A stretch of DNA of 64,000 bases from Cellulomonas persica (GCF_007989825.1 NZ_BJUA01000003.1:214113-278112), one strand, 5' to 3'; positions 1 to 8,800 are shown, counted from the stretch's first letter. Notes: a model not told the origin generated them from the letters alone. Numbers and translations: made by a program.

Positions 1-1
1 G

Positions 2-1879
2 CAGGTGCTCACGGGCGTCCGCTCGGTCACCGTGTCGCGCGACTCGTCGACCACCTGGACGCTCGGCACGGCGCCGAGCACGACGCACACGATCAAGGCG
101 AGCTCGCTGACGTTCACCTACTCGAGCGCGAGCGGCACGGCGCGTGTGGTCGTCGTCGCCGACGGTGTGGAGTACCGCACCAACCCGTCGACGTGGTCCG
201 AGCTGCGCCTGAGCTGGTCGGGCGGGCTGGTGAGCGTCCCGCTGGCGAACGCCGGCAGCGGGACCGTGCGCTACGCGCGCGGCATGCTCTCGTTCGGCCC
301 GCTCAGCGGCGGGACGAACGTGGTCAACACCCTGCGGCTGAACAGCGAGTACCTCTACGGGATCGCCGAGATGCCGTCCTCCTGGCCCGCTGCCGCGCTG
401 CAGGCCCAGGCCATCGCGGCACGCACGTATGCCTACCGCAAGGTCGAGGCGGGCGTCCGGTCGGGGCTCAACGCGCACCTCACGGACGAGACGACCGACC
501 AGAAGTTCACCGGGTGGAACAAGGAGGCCGAGCCCGGGTACGGCACGTACTGGGTGGCTGCGGTCGACGCGACCCGCAACAAGAACGGCGCGCAGGTCGT
601 CGTGGCCCCGGGCGGCAAGCTCGCCGAGACCTACTACTCGTCGTCGACGGGTGGCCGCACCACGAACTCGGAGGACGTGTGGGGCAGCGCGACGCTGAGC
701 TACCTGCGCAGCCGCGACGACAGGTGGTCCGTCGACCCGCGCGTGCGCAACCCGTACGCGAGCTGGCAGACGACCATGACGCAGGCGCAGGTGCGCGCCA
801 AGTTCCCGTCGCTGGGCGACGTCGCCACGCTCACGGTGACCCAGCGCGCGAGCTCGGGTGCGGTGATGCAGCTGCGCGCCACCTCGTCGACGGGCAGGTC
901 CGCGCTGCTGCAGACCAAGGTGACCACCGACGGCGTCCGCACCAAGATGGGCCTGAGGTCGGCGTACTTCTCGGTCGGGTCGCTGTCGGCCGTGCAGCGG
1001 CTCGCGGGCGACGACCGGTACCAGACCGCCGCCGCGATCGGCCGGGCCGCGTTCCCGACGGGACGCGAGGTCGTGATCGTCTCGGGCGAGCAGAAGTCGC
1101 TCGTCGACGGGCTCGTGGCCGCGCCGTACGCGCGCTCGCTCAAGGCCCCCGTCCTGCTCGCGACCAGCACGACGGTCCCGAAGGCGACGCTCGACGAGAT
1201 CGCCCGACGCGGTGCGACGCGCGCGACGCTCGTCGGCGGCAAGGGAGTGCTCGGTCCGCGGGTGGTCAACGCGCTGCGCAGCGCAGGCCTCGAGGTCACC
1301 CGGCTCGCGGGTGACGACCGCTACGCGACGGCTGCGGCGGTCGCGAAGGCGTTCGGCAAGGCGACGAGCGTCGTCGTGGCATCGGGTGTCGCGGCCAACC
1401 TCGTCGACGCTGCCGCGGCGGGCGGCCCCGCCGCCGCGAGCGGGCAGCCGATCCTGCTCGTGCCGCGCAGCGCCGTCCCGAAGGCGACCCAGGACGCGAT
1501 CACGGCGCTCGGGGCGAGGACGGCCACGGTCGTCGGAGGAACCGGGGTCGTCACGGCCGACGTCACGGCCGCGCTCGGCGCCGCGGGGCTGACGTTCAAC
1601 CGTCTCGCGGGCGACGACCGGTACGCGACGGCGGCCGCGGTCGCCACCGCGTACGAGTCGCGCGTCGGGAGCGACGCGGTGCTGCTCGCGTCGGGCAAGG
1701 ACGCCAACCTCGTCGACTCGCTCACGGGTGGCGTGCTGGGCCGGCTCACGCTCCTGACGGCCGGGTCGAGCGCACCCGCGCCGACGATCACGTGGCTCGC
1801 GGCCCGGCAGGTGCCGCAGCTGCTCGTCGCAGGAGGGGCGGGGGCGGTGCCCGACGCCGTGGTCGAGGCCCTGCGGTGA
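2..1879 (+). CDS. SpoIID/LytB-domain protein with three C-terminal CWB2 repeats, 5' end cut by window
   Basis: The frame is open to the window edge, so the true start and any signal peptide lie upstream. A SpoIID/LytB domain covers about residues 80-320, with the family signature EMPSSWPAAALQAQAIAARTY near residues 120-140. Three cell-wall-binding-2 repeats follow, each opening with RLAGDDRY and spaced about 100 residues apart. SpoIID is a lytic transglycosylase fold that cleaves glycan strands. CWB2 repeats anchor exported proteins to anionic wall polymers. The likely role is a wall-bound glycan hydrolase or modifier. The stop overlaps the epimerase start by 4 bases, so the two are co-translated. 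Confidence 0.9.
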   Translation, partial: QVLTGVRSVTVSRDSSTTWTLGTAPSTTHTIKASSLTFTYSSASGTARVVVVADGVEYRTNPSTWSELRLSWSGGLVSVPLANAGSGTVRYARGMLSFGPLSGGTNVVNTLRLNSEYLYGIAEMPSSWPAAALQAQAIAARTYAYRKVEAGVRSGLNAHLTDETTDQKFTGWNKEAEPGYGTYWVAAVDATRNKNGAQVVVAPGGKLAETYYSSSTGGRTTNSEDVWGSATLSYLRSRDDRWSVDPRVRNPYASWQTTMTQAQVRAKFPSLGDVATLTVTQRASSGAVMQLRATSSTGRSALLQTKVTTDGVRTKMGLRSAYFSVGSLSAVQRLAGDDRYQTAAAIGRAAFPTGREVVIVSGEQKSLVDGLVAAPYARSLKAPVLLATSTTVPKATLDEIARRGATRATLVGGKGVLGPRVVNALRSAGLEVTRLAGDDRYATAAAVAKAFGKATSVVVASGVAANLVDAAAAGGPAAASGQPILLVPRSAVPKATQDAITALGARTATVVGGTGVVTADVTAALGAAGLTFNRLAGDDRYATAAAVATAYESRVGSDAVLLASGKDANLVDSLTGGVLGRLTLLTAGSSAPAPTITWLAARQVPQLLVAGGAGAVPDAVVEALR

Positions 1880-2943
1880 AGGTCCTGTCCGTCGTCGGGG
1901 CGCGCCCGCAGTTCGTGAAGCTCGCTCCCGTCGCCGAGGCGCTCGGGGACGCGGGCGTCGAGCACGTCATCGTGCACACGGGTCAGCACTACGACCCGGA
2001 GCTGTCCGACGTGTTCTTCGCCGACCTGCGGATCCCGGCGCCCGACGTGCACCTCGCGGTCGGCTCGGGCTCGCACGGCGCCCAGACGGGCGCGATGCTC
2101 GGCCCGCTCGAGTCGGTGATGGCCGAGCAGCGCCCCGACTGGGTGCTCGTCTACGGCGACACCAACTCCACGCTCGCGGCCGCCCTCGCCGCGGTCAAGA
2201 TCCACGTGCCGCTCGCGCACCTCGAGGCCGGGCTGCGGTCGTTCAACCGCCGCATGCCCGAGGAGCACAACCGGGTCCTGACGGACCACGCCGCCGACCT
2301 GCTGCTCGCGCCCACGCAGGTCGCGGTCGACCACCTGGCCGCCGAGGGTCTCGCCGCGCGGACCGAGCTCGTCGGCGACGTCATGACGGACGTGTGCTTC
2401 CGCGTGCGTGACGCGGTGCTCGCCGCGGGCACGCGCGCACCGGGTGCGCCCGACGGCGACCACGTCGTCGCGACCCTGCACCGCGCGGAGAACACCGACG
2501 ACTCCGCGCGCCTGGCGGCGATCGTCGAGGCGCTCGCCGCCCTGCCCGTGCCCGTCCTGCTGCTCGCACACCCCCGGCTGCGCGCCAAGGCGGCGGAGCA
2601 CGGCATCGCCCTCGACCGTGGCTCGATCGTCGTGGCCGACCCGCTGCCGTACCACGAGATGGTCGCGGCCGTGCTCGGGGCGAGCGGTGTCGTGACAGAC
2701 TCGGGCGGACTGCAGAAGGAGGCCTACCTCCTCGGGCGCCCGTGCACGACGCTGCGGACCGAGACGGAGTGGGTCGAGACGCTCGAGGGGGAGTGGAACA
2801 TGCTCGTGCCCACCATCGCCGAGCTCGCGCGGCTGGACGAGATCGTCCTGCGCGGAGCGGGTGCGTCGCCGCAGGCGACGCCGTACGGGGCGGGGGACGC
2901 CGCACGGCGCGTCGCGGCCGTGCTGCAGGAGCGTCGGCCGTGA
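1876..2943 (+). CDS. wecB: UDP-N-acetylglucosamine 2-epimerase (non-hydrolysing)
   Basis: The protein has 355 residues, normal for the family. The GTG start at 1876 sits in a GTGA overlap with the upstream stop. The GT-B-type epimerase motifs are in order: GARPQFVK near residue 8, TGQHYDPE near 35, YGDTNST near 93, HLEAGLRS near 115, PEEHNR near 126 and DSGGLQKEA near 275. It interconverts UDP-GlcNAc and UDP-ManNAc, or the diacetamido-uronate equivalents (WbpI/WlbD type), in the cytoplasm. It overlaps both flanking SpoIID genes. Opposite-strand genes at 4434-7125 encode the other steps of a WlbABCD-like pathway, so WlbD-type specificity is possible. Confidence 0.9.
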   Translation: MKVLSVVGARPQFVKLAPVAEALGDAGVEHVIVHTGQHYDPELSDVFFADLRIPAPDVHLAVGSGSHGAQTGAMLGPLESVMAEQRPDWVLVYGDTNSTLAAALAAVKIHVPLAHLEAGLRSFNRRMPEEHNRVLTDHAADLLLAPTQVAVDHLAAEGLAARTELVGDVMTDVCFRVRDAVLAAGTRAPGAPDGDHVVATLHRAENTDDSARLAAIVEALAALPVPVLLLAHPRLRAKAAEHGIALDRGSIVVADPLPYHEMVAAVLGASGVVTDSGGLQKEAYLLGRPCTTLRTETEWVETLEGEWNMLVPTIAELARLDEIVLRGAGASPQATPYGAGDAARRVAAVLQERRP

Positions 2944-4328
2944 GCGCGCGCAGAGGCGCGGCAGCGCGCGCGGGCGCGTCCGCGGTGGCGGTGCTGCTCG
3001 CCGCCGCACTCGCCGTCCCGGCGTCCGCGGCCACCCCCGCGGCGTCGGCGGACGCGGCCGGTCCGGACGGTGCGGGGCCCGACTCCGCCGTCGCGCTCGA
3101 GTCGGCGCTGAGGTCCGGCCTGCTCGCCACCGCCTCGGGGCGCGCGGTCCCGGCGGCTGCGGGTGACCTCGTGATCGAGGGCCGCGGGTTCGGCCACGGC
3201 ATCGGGCTGTCGCAGTACGGCGCTCAGGGCCGCGCGAAGAAGGGCCAGTCGGCGCAGAAGATCGCGGCCGTCTACTACCCGGGGACCTCGCCGGCGAGCG
3301 CGTCGGACACGCGCACGCTCGACGTGTGGCTGCGCGGCGACACCGACGGCAAGCTCGACGTCGTCGCCGAGAAGGGGCTGCGGATCCGCGGCTCCGACCC
3401 GGTCGCCGGCCGCACGGGCTCGCTGGTGTCGCTGCCGACGACCGTCACGAGCGGCTCGCGCAAGGCGACGCCGTCCCGCTGGCGCGTGAGCCGGCTCAGC
3501 TCGGGCTGGCGCCTGCAGGCGAGCGTCGGCGGCACGTGGACCACGGTCACGAGCTCGGCGATCAAGGCGACGCTCACGGGCGCCACGCGCGTGACGATCT
3601 CCGACTCGGACTACACGGTGCGCAACGTCGTGGGCTCCACCGCGACCGAGTACGTCGGCGCGCTCAACGCGGACCTCACCGACGCCGCGACGCGCACCGT
3701 GAACGTCACCCTGACGTCCAGCTACCGCTCGTACCTGCGCTCGGTGGTCCCCGCCGAGATGCCCTCGTACTGGCACGCCCAGGCACTCGGCGCGCAGGCG
3801 ATCGCTGCCCGGACCTACGCCTCCTACGAGCAGGCAGGCGGGTACCGCCCGTGGTGGTGGGACACGTGCGACACGACGTCCTGCCAGGTGTTCAAGGGCG
3901 CCGCGTCGTACGACCTCAAGGGCCGGCGGACCGCGACGCACACGACCGCGGCGACCGACGCGGCGGTGCGCGCCACCGCCGGGAAGATCCGTACCTACGG
4001 CGGCAAGCCCGCGTTCGCGCAGTTCAGCGCGTCCAACGGGGGCTACTCCGTCCGGGGCTCGCAGCCGTACCTCAAGGCCAAGCCGGACCCGTACGACACG
4101 TTCGCGTGGAGTGTCACCGTGAGCAAGGCGACTCTCGCCAGGGCGTACCCGTCGGTCGGCACGGTCACGTCGGTGAGCGTGACGCGCGACGGCAAGGGCG
4201 CGTACGGCGGCCGCGCGACGTCGGTGAAGATCACCGGGACGGGCGGCACGACGACGGTCACGGGCGACCAGTTCCGCCTCGCGCTCGGCCTGCGCTCCAC
4301 GCTCTTCGCGGTCACCGTCAAGCGCTGA
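2940..4328 (+). CDS. secreted SpoIID/LytB-domain protein
   Basis: The protein has 462 residues and starts at GTG 2940 in a GTGA overlap with the epimerase. The N-terminus is a clear Sec signal (RR, then an Ala/Val/Leu core ending in PASA, about residues 1-33). An N-terminal GRGFGHGIGLSQYGAQG motif follows at about residues 78-95. The core motif YRSYLRSVVPAEMPSYW starts near residue 261 and runs on into AQAIAARTY. A likely disulfide pair lies in the CDTTSC segment near residue 316. It is a paralogue of the first gene of the window but has no CWB2 tail. A peptidoglycan glycan-strand cleaving role is expected from the fold and is not proven here. Confidence 0.9.
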   Translation: MSARRGAAARAGASAVAVLLAAALAVPASAATPAASADAAGPDGAGPDSAVALESALRSGLLATASGRAVPAAAGDLVIEGRGFGHGIGLSQYGAQGRAKKGQSAQKIAAVYYPGTSPASASDTRTLDVWLRGDTDGKLDVVAEKGLRIRGSDPVAGRTGSLVSLPTTVTSGSRKATPSRWRVSRLSSGWRLQASVGGTWTTVTSSAIKATLTGATRVTISDSDYTVRNVVGSTATEYVGALNADLTDAATRTVNVTLTSSYRSYLRSVVPAEMPSYWHAQALGAQAIAARTYASYEQAGGYRPWWWDTCDTTSCQVFKGAASYDLKGRRTATHTTAATDAAVRATAGKIRTYGGKPAFAQFSASNGGYSVRGSQPYLKAKPDPYDTFAWSVTVSKATLARAYPSVGTVTSVSVTRDGKGAYGGRATSVKITGTGGTTTVTGDQFRLALGLRSTLFAVTVKR

Positions 4329-4370
4329 CCGGGGCGGCACGCCCCGCCGCGCACGCGCGGCCACCGCACG

Positions 4371-4406
4371 ACGAACGCCCGGCCCCCGAGGGGACCGGGC
4401 GTTCGT
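4371..4406. terminator. bidirectional terminator hairpin between convergent genes
   Basis: A perfect 12-bp stem (4371-4382 with 4395-4406) closes a 12-nt loop. It lies between the converging stops at 4328 and 4434. There is no long T-run, as is usual in high-GC actinobacteria. Confidence 0.75.
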
Positions 4407-4433
4407 GCTGCCGGGGTCTGCCGAGCGGGTCGC

Positions 4434-5420
4434 TCAGACGAGCTGCGTCGTGCCCGAGGCCGCCGAGGCCAGCACGGCCTCCGCGACGCGCACGGTCGCG
4501 AGACCGTCCTGCATCGTGACGATGTCGACCTCCTTGCCGAGCACCGCGTCGCGGAACGCCTCGTGCTCGGTGCGCAGCGGCTCGGGCTTCGGGATCGCGA
4601 ACCGCACCACGTCGCCCTCGCTCACACCGCGGAACTTGGCGATGGACTCCCACGTCGTGGGGACCGTGCCGTTGGCGTAGAAGGTCAGGTCGGCCGTGAG
4701 CGTGTCGGCGACGAACGCGCCGCGCTCACCGGTGACGACCGTGACGCGCTCCTTGAACGGGGACAACCAGTTCACGAGGTGGCTCGTCACGGTGCCGTCG
4801 GCGAGCTTGCCGACGACCGCGACCATGTCCTCGTGCTGGCGTCCGCTCTGCAGCGACGTCTGCGCGGCGACCGAGACGAACGGCGACTGCGTCACCCACG
4901 CGGTCAGGTCGATGTCGTGCGTCGCGAGGTCCTTGACGACACCCACGTCGGCGATGCGCGCCGGGAACGGTCCCTGGCGACGCGTCACGACCTGGTAGAC
5001 GTCGCCGAGGTCACCCGCGGCGAGGCGCTCGCGCAGGTTCTGCAGCGCGGGGTTGTACCGCTCGATGTGCCCGACGGCTCCGACGAGCCCGCGCGAGGCG
5101 AACGCGTCGGCGACGCGCTGCGCGGACGGCGTGTCGGGCGCGAGCGGCTTCTCGACGAGCGCGTGCACGCCCGCCTCGGCGAGCGTGATCGCGATCTGCT
5201 CGTGGAACGTCGTCGGCACCGCGACCGTCACGTAGTCGACGCCTGCCGCGATGAGGTCCTCGACCGACGAGCCCACGGGGAGCCCGTTCGCGACGCCGTG
5301 CGGGTCCCCCGCGGGGTCGGCCACGGCGACGAGCTGGACGCCCGGGAGCGAGCGCAGCACGCGCGCGTGGTGCCGGCCCATCATCCCCAGGCCGATGAGC
5401 CCGGCGCGCAGGTCGGCCAT
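4434..5420 (-). CDS. Gfo/Idh/MocA-family nucleotide-sugar dehydrogenase (WlbA/WbpB-like)
   Basis: The protein has 328 residues. The N-terminal Rossmann motif GLIGLGMMGRHHAR is at residues 7-20, the family EKPL motif follows near residue 90, and the C-terminal oxidoreductase domain contains KDLATHDIDL. In the WlbA/WbpB branch such enzymes oxidise C3 of UDP-GlcNAcA with NAD+. It is the last gene of a three-gene operon; its ATG overlaps the aminotransferase stop (ATGA). The partner genes make a 3-dehydrogenase role more likely than inositol dehydrogenase. Confidence 0.82.
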   Translation of the reverse strand: MADLRAGLIGLGMMGRHHARVLRSLPGVQLVAVADPAGDPHGVANGLPVGSSVEDLIAAGVDYVTVAVPTTFHEQIAITLAEAGVHALVEKPLAPDTPSAQRVADAFASRGLVGAVGHIERYNPALQNLRERLAAGDLGDVYQVVTRRQGPFPARIADVGVVKDLATHDIDLTAWVTQSPFVSVAAQTSLQSGRQHEDMVAVVGKLADGTVTSHLVNWLSPFKERVTVVTGERGAFVADTLTADLTFYANGTVPTTWESIAKFRGVSEGDVVRFAIPKPEPLRTEHEAFRDAVLGKEVDIVTMQDGLATVRVAEAVLASAASGTTQLV

Positions 5421-6511
5421 CAGGCACCCGCCTTCGCGACCGCGTTGACGCCGGCGACGATGCGCTCGAGGTCCTCGTCGCTCAGCGACGGGTGCACCGG
5501 CAGCGACAGGACCTGCTCGCAGGCCTCACGCGTGACCGGCAGGTCGAACTCGAGGCCGAACGAGGGCAGCTGGTGGTTCGGGATCGGGTAGTAGACGCCC
5601 GAGCCGACGCCGTGCTCCGCCAGCAGCGCCTGGGCGAAGCCGTCGCGGTCCTGCGGCACGCGGATCGTGTACTGGTGCCACACGTGCGTCGCGCCCTGCG
5701 CCACGTGGGGGACGCCCACGCCCTCGAGGTGCTCGGACAGGAACGTCGCGTTCGCCTGCCGCTTCGCGGTCCAGGCCGGGAGCTTGCCGAGCTGGACCCG
5801 CCCGATCGCGGCGTGCACGTCCGTCATGCGCGAGTTGAAGCCCACGACCTCGTTCTCGTAGCGCCGCTCCATGCCCTGGTTGCGCAGGAGCTGCACCTGG
5901 CGGACGACCTCGGGCGTCGCGCACGAGACCATGCCGCCCTCACCCGACGTCATGTTCTTGGTCGGGTAGAGCGAGAACATGCCGAACGTGCCGAACGAGC
6001 CGACCGGAGCGCCCTGCCAGGTCGCGCCGTGCGCCTGCGCGGCGTCCTCGAACAGCTGGACGCCGCGGGCCTGCGCCAGCGCGCCGAGCGCGGTCATGTC
6101 GGCCGGGTGCCCGTACAGGTGCACGGGCATGATCGCCGCGGTGCGCTCGGTGATCGCGGCCGCGACCGAGTCGGCGGCCAGGCAGTACGTCTCGGGGTCG
6201 ATGTCCGCGAAGACGGGCGTCGCGCCCGTCAGCGCCACCGAGTTGGCGGTCGCGGCGAACGTGAAGGACGGCACGATCACCTCGTCGCCCGGGCCGATCC
6301 CCGCGGCGAGCAGGCCGAGGTGCAGACCCGTGGTGCCCGAGCTCACGGCGACGCACGTCCGACCGCCGACGAGCTGCTCGCCGAACTCACGCTCGAACGC
6401 GGCGACCTCAGGGCCCTGCGCGATCATGCCGGAGCGCAGCACGCGGTCGACCGCGGCGCGCTCCTCGTCACCGATCAGCGGCTTGGCCGCGGGGATAGTC
6501 GTTCCGGTCAT
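5420..6511 (-). CDS. DegT/DnrJ/EryC1-family sugar aminotransferase (WlbC/WbpE-like)
   Basis: The protein has 363 residues and the type-I PLP fold. SSGTTGLHLGLLAAG binds cofactor phosphate. FEDAAQAHGA contains the PLP-stacking aspartate region, and Lys185 in LYPTKNMTSGEGG forms the Schiff base. It would transaminate a 3-keto UDP-sugar using glutamate. ATG 6511 is chosen because it overlaps the acetyltransferase stop and follows a GAGGAG ribosome site. Longer in-frame starts would run through the upstream gene. Confidence 0.88.
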   Translation of the reverse strand: MTGTTIPAAKPLIGDEERAAVDRVLRSGMIAQGPEVAAFEREFGEQLVGGRTCVAVSSGTTGLHLGLLAAGIGPGDEVIVPSFTFAATANSVALTGATPVFADIDPETYCLAADSVAAAITERTAAIMPVHLYGHPADMTALGALAQARGVQLFEDAAQAHGATWQGAPVGSFGTFGMFSLYPTKNMTSGEGGMVSCATPEVVRQVQLLRNQGMERRYENEVVGFNSRMTDVHAAIGRVQLGKLPAWTAKRQANATFLSEHLEGVGVPHVAQGATHVWHQYTIRVPQDRDGFAQALLAEHGVGSGVYYPIPNHQLPSFGLEFDLPVTREACEQVLSLPVHPSLSDEDLERIVAGVNAVAKAGA

Positions 6512-7125
6512 GCGTGCAGCTCCTCGTCCGCCGACGCGCGTCGCGTCAGCACACCCTCGTGCTCGTCGTACAGCTCGCCCGTGGTGGGGCAGCGGTACGT
6601 CCCATCTCCTTGGTCCTGCAGCGGGACGCCGGCCCGGCCGACCCACTTGAGCCGGCGAGCCGGCACGCCCGCGACCAGCGCGTAGTCGGGGACGTCCTTC
6701 GTGACGACCGCGCCGGCGGCGACCGTCGCCCAGCGTCCGACCGTGACGGGTGCGATGCACACGGCACGCGCGCCGACCGAGGCGCCCTCGCGCAGCGTGA
6801 CGCCCACGGCCTGCCAGTCGTGCGCGCTCTTGGGCGTCCCGTCCGGGTTGACCGCCCGGGGGAACTCGTCGTTGGTCAGCACCGCCGCGGGGCCGACGAA
6901 CACGCCGGGCTCGAGCACGGCGGGCTCGTACACCAGCGCGTAGTTCTGGATCTTGCAGTTGTCCCCGACGCTCACGCCCGAGCCGACGTAGGCGCCGCGC
7001 CCGATGATGCAGGACTCGCCGATCGTCGCTCCGTCGCGCACCTGGGCCAGGTGCCAGATCGAGGAGCCTTCGCCGACGGTCGCCGTGGGGTCGACGTCCG
7101 CGGACGCCATGATGCGTACGTTCAC
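6508..7125 (-). CDS. left-handed beta-helix sugar N-acetyltransferase (WlbB/WbpD-like)
   Basis: The protein has 205 residues from GTG 7125, which is preceded by GGAAAG. ATG 7110 is an alternative start that gives 200 residues. The first two thirds are hexapeptide repeats (VGEGSSIWHLAQVRDGATIG and similar), which form a trimeric parallel beta-helix. The closing motif VTKDVPDYALVAGVPARR is typical of the WlbB/WbpD/PglD group. It uses acetyl-CoA to acetylate the 3-amino group made by the downstream aminotransferase. It is first in the operon; the next gene overlaps by 4 bases. Confidence 0.86.
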   Translation of the reverse strand: MNVRIMASADVDPTATVGEGSSIWHLAQVRDGATIGESCIIGRGAYVGSGVSVGDNCKIQNYALVYEPAVLEPGVFVGPAAVLTNDEFPRAVNPDGTPKSAHDWQAVGVTLREGASVGARAVCIAPVTVGRWATVAAGAVVTKDVPDYALVAGVPARRLKWVGRAGVPLQDQGDGTYRCPTTGELYDEHEGVLTRRASADEELHA

Positions 7126-7174
7126 CAGCCAGCTTTCCGCTCGGGGGCGTTCCGGCGACGGCCGGACCTGCCAC

Positions 7175-7180
7175 AGCCTA
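7175..7180 (-). promoter_or_regulatory. candidate -10 element of the amino-sugar operon
   Basis: The minus strand reads TAGGCT, a TANNNT hexamer, about 50 nt before GTG 7125. That leaves a short leader carrying the GGAAAG site. No convincing -35 is visible. Confidence 0.35.
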
Positions 7181-7246
7181 CCGACGGCGCGCTCGTCGCC
7201 GGGGACCGGAGTCCCAGGCGACGCCCCGTCGGGGACGTCGTCCTCG

Positions 7247-8077
7247 TCACGTCCCGACCAGCTCGCGCGTGACGCGCTCGTCGGCCGCGAGACGTGCGAG
7301 CCAGGCTCGCGCACGACCCTGTGCGTCCTCGCGCTGGTCGTCGGCCGCGGTCGGCGTGTCGGCCGGCGGCGCGGTGCGTGCGGGGGAGAGCAGCACGAGC
7401 GAGCCGTCCGCGGCGAGCGACCCGACGACCTGCGCGAGCCACGCGCCGACGTCGCTCGAGGCCGCGAGCAGGACGCGCTCGCGCGGCTCGCCCGCGGTCC
7501 ACCACGTGGCGAGCCCGGCGTGCGTGACGGCCGCGGCGTCGGCCCGCTCGAGCGCGTCAGCCGTCGGGTCGGCGGGTGGGACCCAGCCGAGCCGGTCGCC
7601 GTAGGTCATGACGGCGGCCGCGGCGTCGATCGCGCCCGCGGGTACCCGGTCGACCGCGCGGCGCGCGAGCGCCGCGAGCGTCACGACGACGAGCGCGGGC
7701 CCGCGCCCCGCCGCGACCGGGGGCTGCGGCCGGCTCGTCACCAGCACGTCGAGGTCGCCCGGCGCGTGTCCGTCGGGACCCGGCAGGACGACGGTGGCGC
7801 CCGCGCGCCAGGCCGCCAGCGCCCACAGGACGGTGCGCCAGTGCGCGGGCAGCTCGAGCCCGACGCGCGTGCCCGGTCCGGCATCGAGCTCCTCGACGAG
7901 GAGGTTCGTGGTCTTGTTCACCCAGTTCTCGAGGACGGCGCCGGAGAGCTCGACGCGCTCGCCGTCGTCGCCGTACCACGTGAGCCGCGGACGCCCCGGG
8001 TCGGCCGTCAGGAGGCGCAGGATCGCGGGCACGTCGGTCGGTGCGGTGCTGGGCGCGGGAACGCGCTCGGAGGTCAT
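7247..8077 (-). CDS. TIGR03089-family protein (AMP-ligase-like)
   Basis: The protein has 276 residues. It matches the actinobacterial TIGR03089 family: segments such as RLTWYGDDGERVELSG, LENWVNKTTNLLVEEL and GLELPAHWRTVLWALAAWRAG resemble the first half of acyl-CoA synthetases. The C-terminal adenylation core and catalytic lysine loop are absent, so ligase activity is doubtful. The biochemical role is unknown. ATG 8077 lies 7 nt behind TAGGGT, a leaderless arrangement. It is a single gene, 121 bp upstream of the amino-sugar operon. Confidence 0.8.
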   Translation of the reverse strand: MTSERVPAPSTAPTDVPAILRLLTADPGRPRLTWYGDDGERVELSGAVLENWVNKTTNLLVEELDAGPGTRVGLELPAHWRTVLWALAAWRAGATVVLPGPDGHAPGDLDVLVTSRPQPPVAAGRGPALVVVTLAALARRAVDRVPAGAIDAAAAVMTYGDRLGWVPPADPTADALERADAAAVTHAGLATWWTAGEPRERVLLAASSDVGAWLAQVVGSLAADGSLVLLSPARTAPPADTPTAADDQREDAQGRARAWLARLAADERVTRELVGT

Positions 8078-8084
8078 GCGCGCC

Positions 8085-8090
8085 ACCCTA
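8085..8090 (-). promoter_or_regulatory. -10 element for leaderless TIGR03089 gene
   Basis: TAGGGT on the minus strand ends 7 nt before ATG 8077, with no ribosome site between. Transcription should start at or next to the start codon. Confidence 0.5.
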
Positions 8091-8168
8091 GGCGTGTGAT
8101 CGACACGCTTCGAGGCGGCGATCGCAAGAAGTTCACCCGACAAATCGGGACAACTACCATGGCTCCGG

Positions 8169-8197
8169 TTGACTGCTACGAACGACACGCGTGTAAT
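8169..8197 (+). promoter_or_regulatory. candidate promoter of whiB2
   Basis: TTGACT (8169-8174), a 17-bp spacer and TGTAAT (8192-8197) precede the gene by about 130 nt. The stretch is AT-richer than its surroundings. The long leader leaves room for post-transcriptional control. Confidence 0.45.
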
Positions 8198-8325
8198 TCA
8201 GATTGTCCGATGACAACGAGCGCGAGCACCACGGCGCGGCAGCCCTGACCGTCTCCCGGCGGTCGACGACGGGGCGTCGCTCAGGTCGAGCCTTGACCGA
8301 GAAACAGCATCAGCCGGAGGCACGC

Positions 8326-8673
8326 ATGTGGAACCTGCTCGACGGTGACGGGGCCACCTCCGAGTTCCCAACTGACGCGCACCGCCCGGCGGCGCCCGTC
8401 TCCCAGACTCCCTCGAACGTCCTGTCGCTGTTCGGCACGCCCGACGACGACGGGCCCATGGGCTGGCAGGAGCGCGCGCTGTGCGCCCAGACCGACCCGG
8501 AGGCGTTCTTCCCCGAGAAGGGCGGCTCGACGCGCGAGGCCAAGAAGGTCTGCACGGGCTGCGACGTCCGAGCCGAGTGCCTCGAGTACGCACTCGCGAA
8601 CGACGAGCGGTTCGGCATCTGGGGCGGGCTGTCCGAGCGCGAGCGTCGCAAGCTCAAGCGGCGCGTCGTCTGA
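8326..8673 (+). CDS. whiB2: WhiB-family iron-sulfur transcription factor (WhiB2/WhmD type)
   Basis: The protein has 115 residues. Four cysteines, C53, C76, C79 and C85, fit CX22CX2CX5C and bind a [4Fe-4S] cluster. GIWGG near residue 97 is the family turn, and RERRKLKRR is the basic C-terminal DNA-binding tail. The central segment ALCAQTDPEAFFPEKGG marks the WhiB2/WhiB subgroup, which controls septation and cell division in Mycobacterium and Streptomyces and partners sigma factors. ATG 8326 is chosen from the CCGGAGG site 5 nt upstream. The N-terminal 45 residues are variable linker. Confidence 0.93.
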   Translation: MWNLLDGDGATSEFPTDAHRPAAPVSQTPSNVLSLFGTPDDDGPMGWQERALCAQTDPEAFFPEKGGSTREAKKVCTGCDVRAECLEYALANDERFGIWGGLSERERRKLKRRVV

Positions 8674-8730
8674 GCGCGCGTCGGTCGCAGGGTCGCTACG
8701 ACGAGGTGACGACCCGGTCGACCGACCCGT

Positions 8731-8747
8731 CCGTCCGGTCCGGACGG
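8731..8747. repeat. near-perfect palindrome between whiB2 and the glycosyltransferase
   Basis: Eight-base arms (8731-8738 and 8740-8747, CCGTCCGG/CCGGACGG) surround a single T. It could be an operator or a compact terminator of whiB2; the loop is too small for a standard hairpin. Confidence 0.4.
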
Positions 8748-8800
8748 CGTGGCGAGTCGCTCCCCACGCGCACGGGCCGGGCGTGCATCATGGCCCGAGC

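Noticed and set aside
2724..4364. Minus-strand frame of over 500 codons opposite the second SpoIID gene
   Set aside because: Arg/Ala-rich product without recognisable segments; overlaps a convincing secreted-protein gene.
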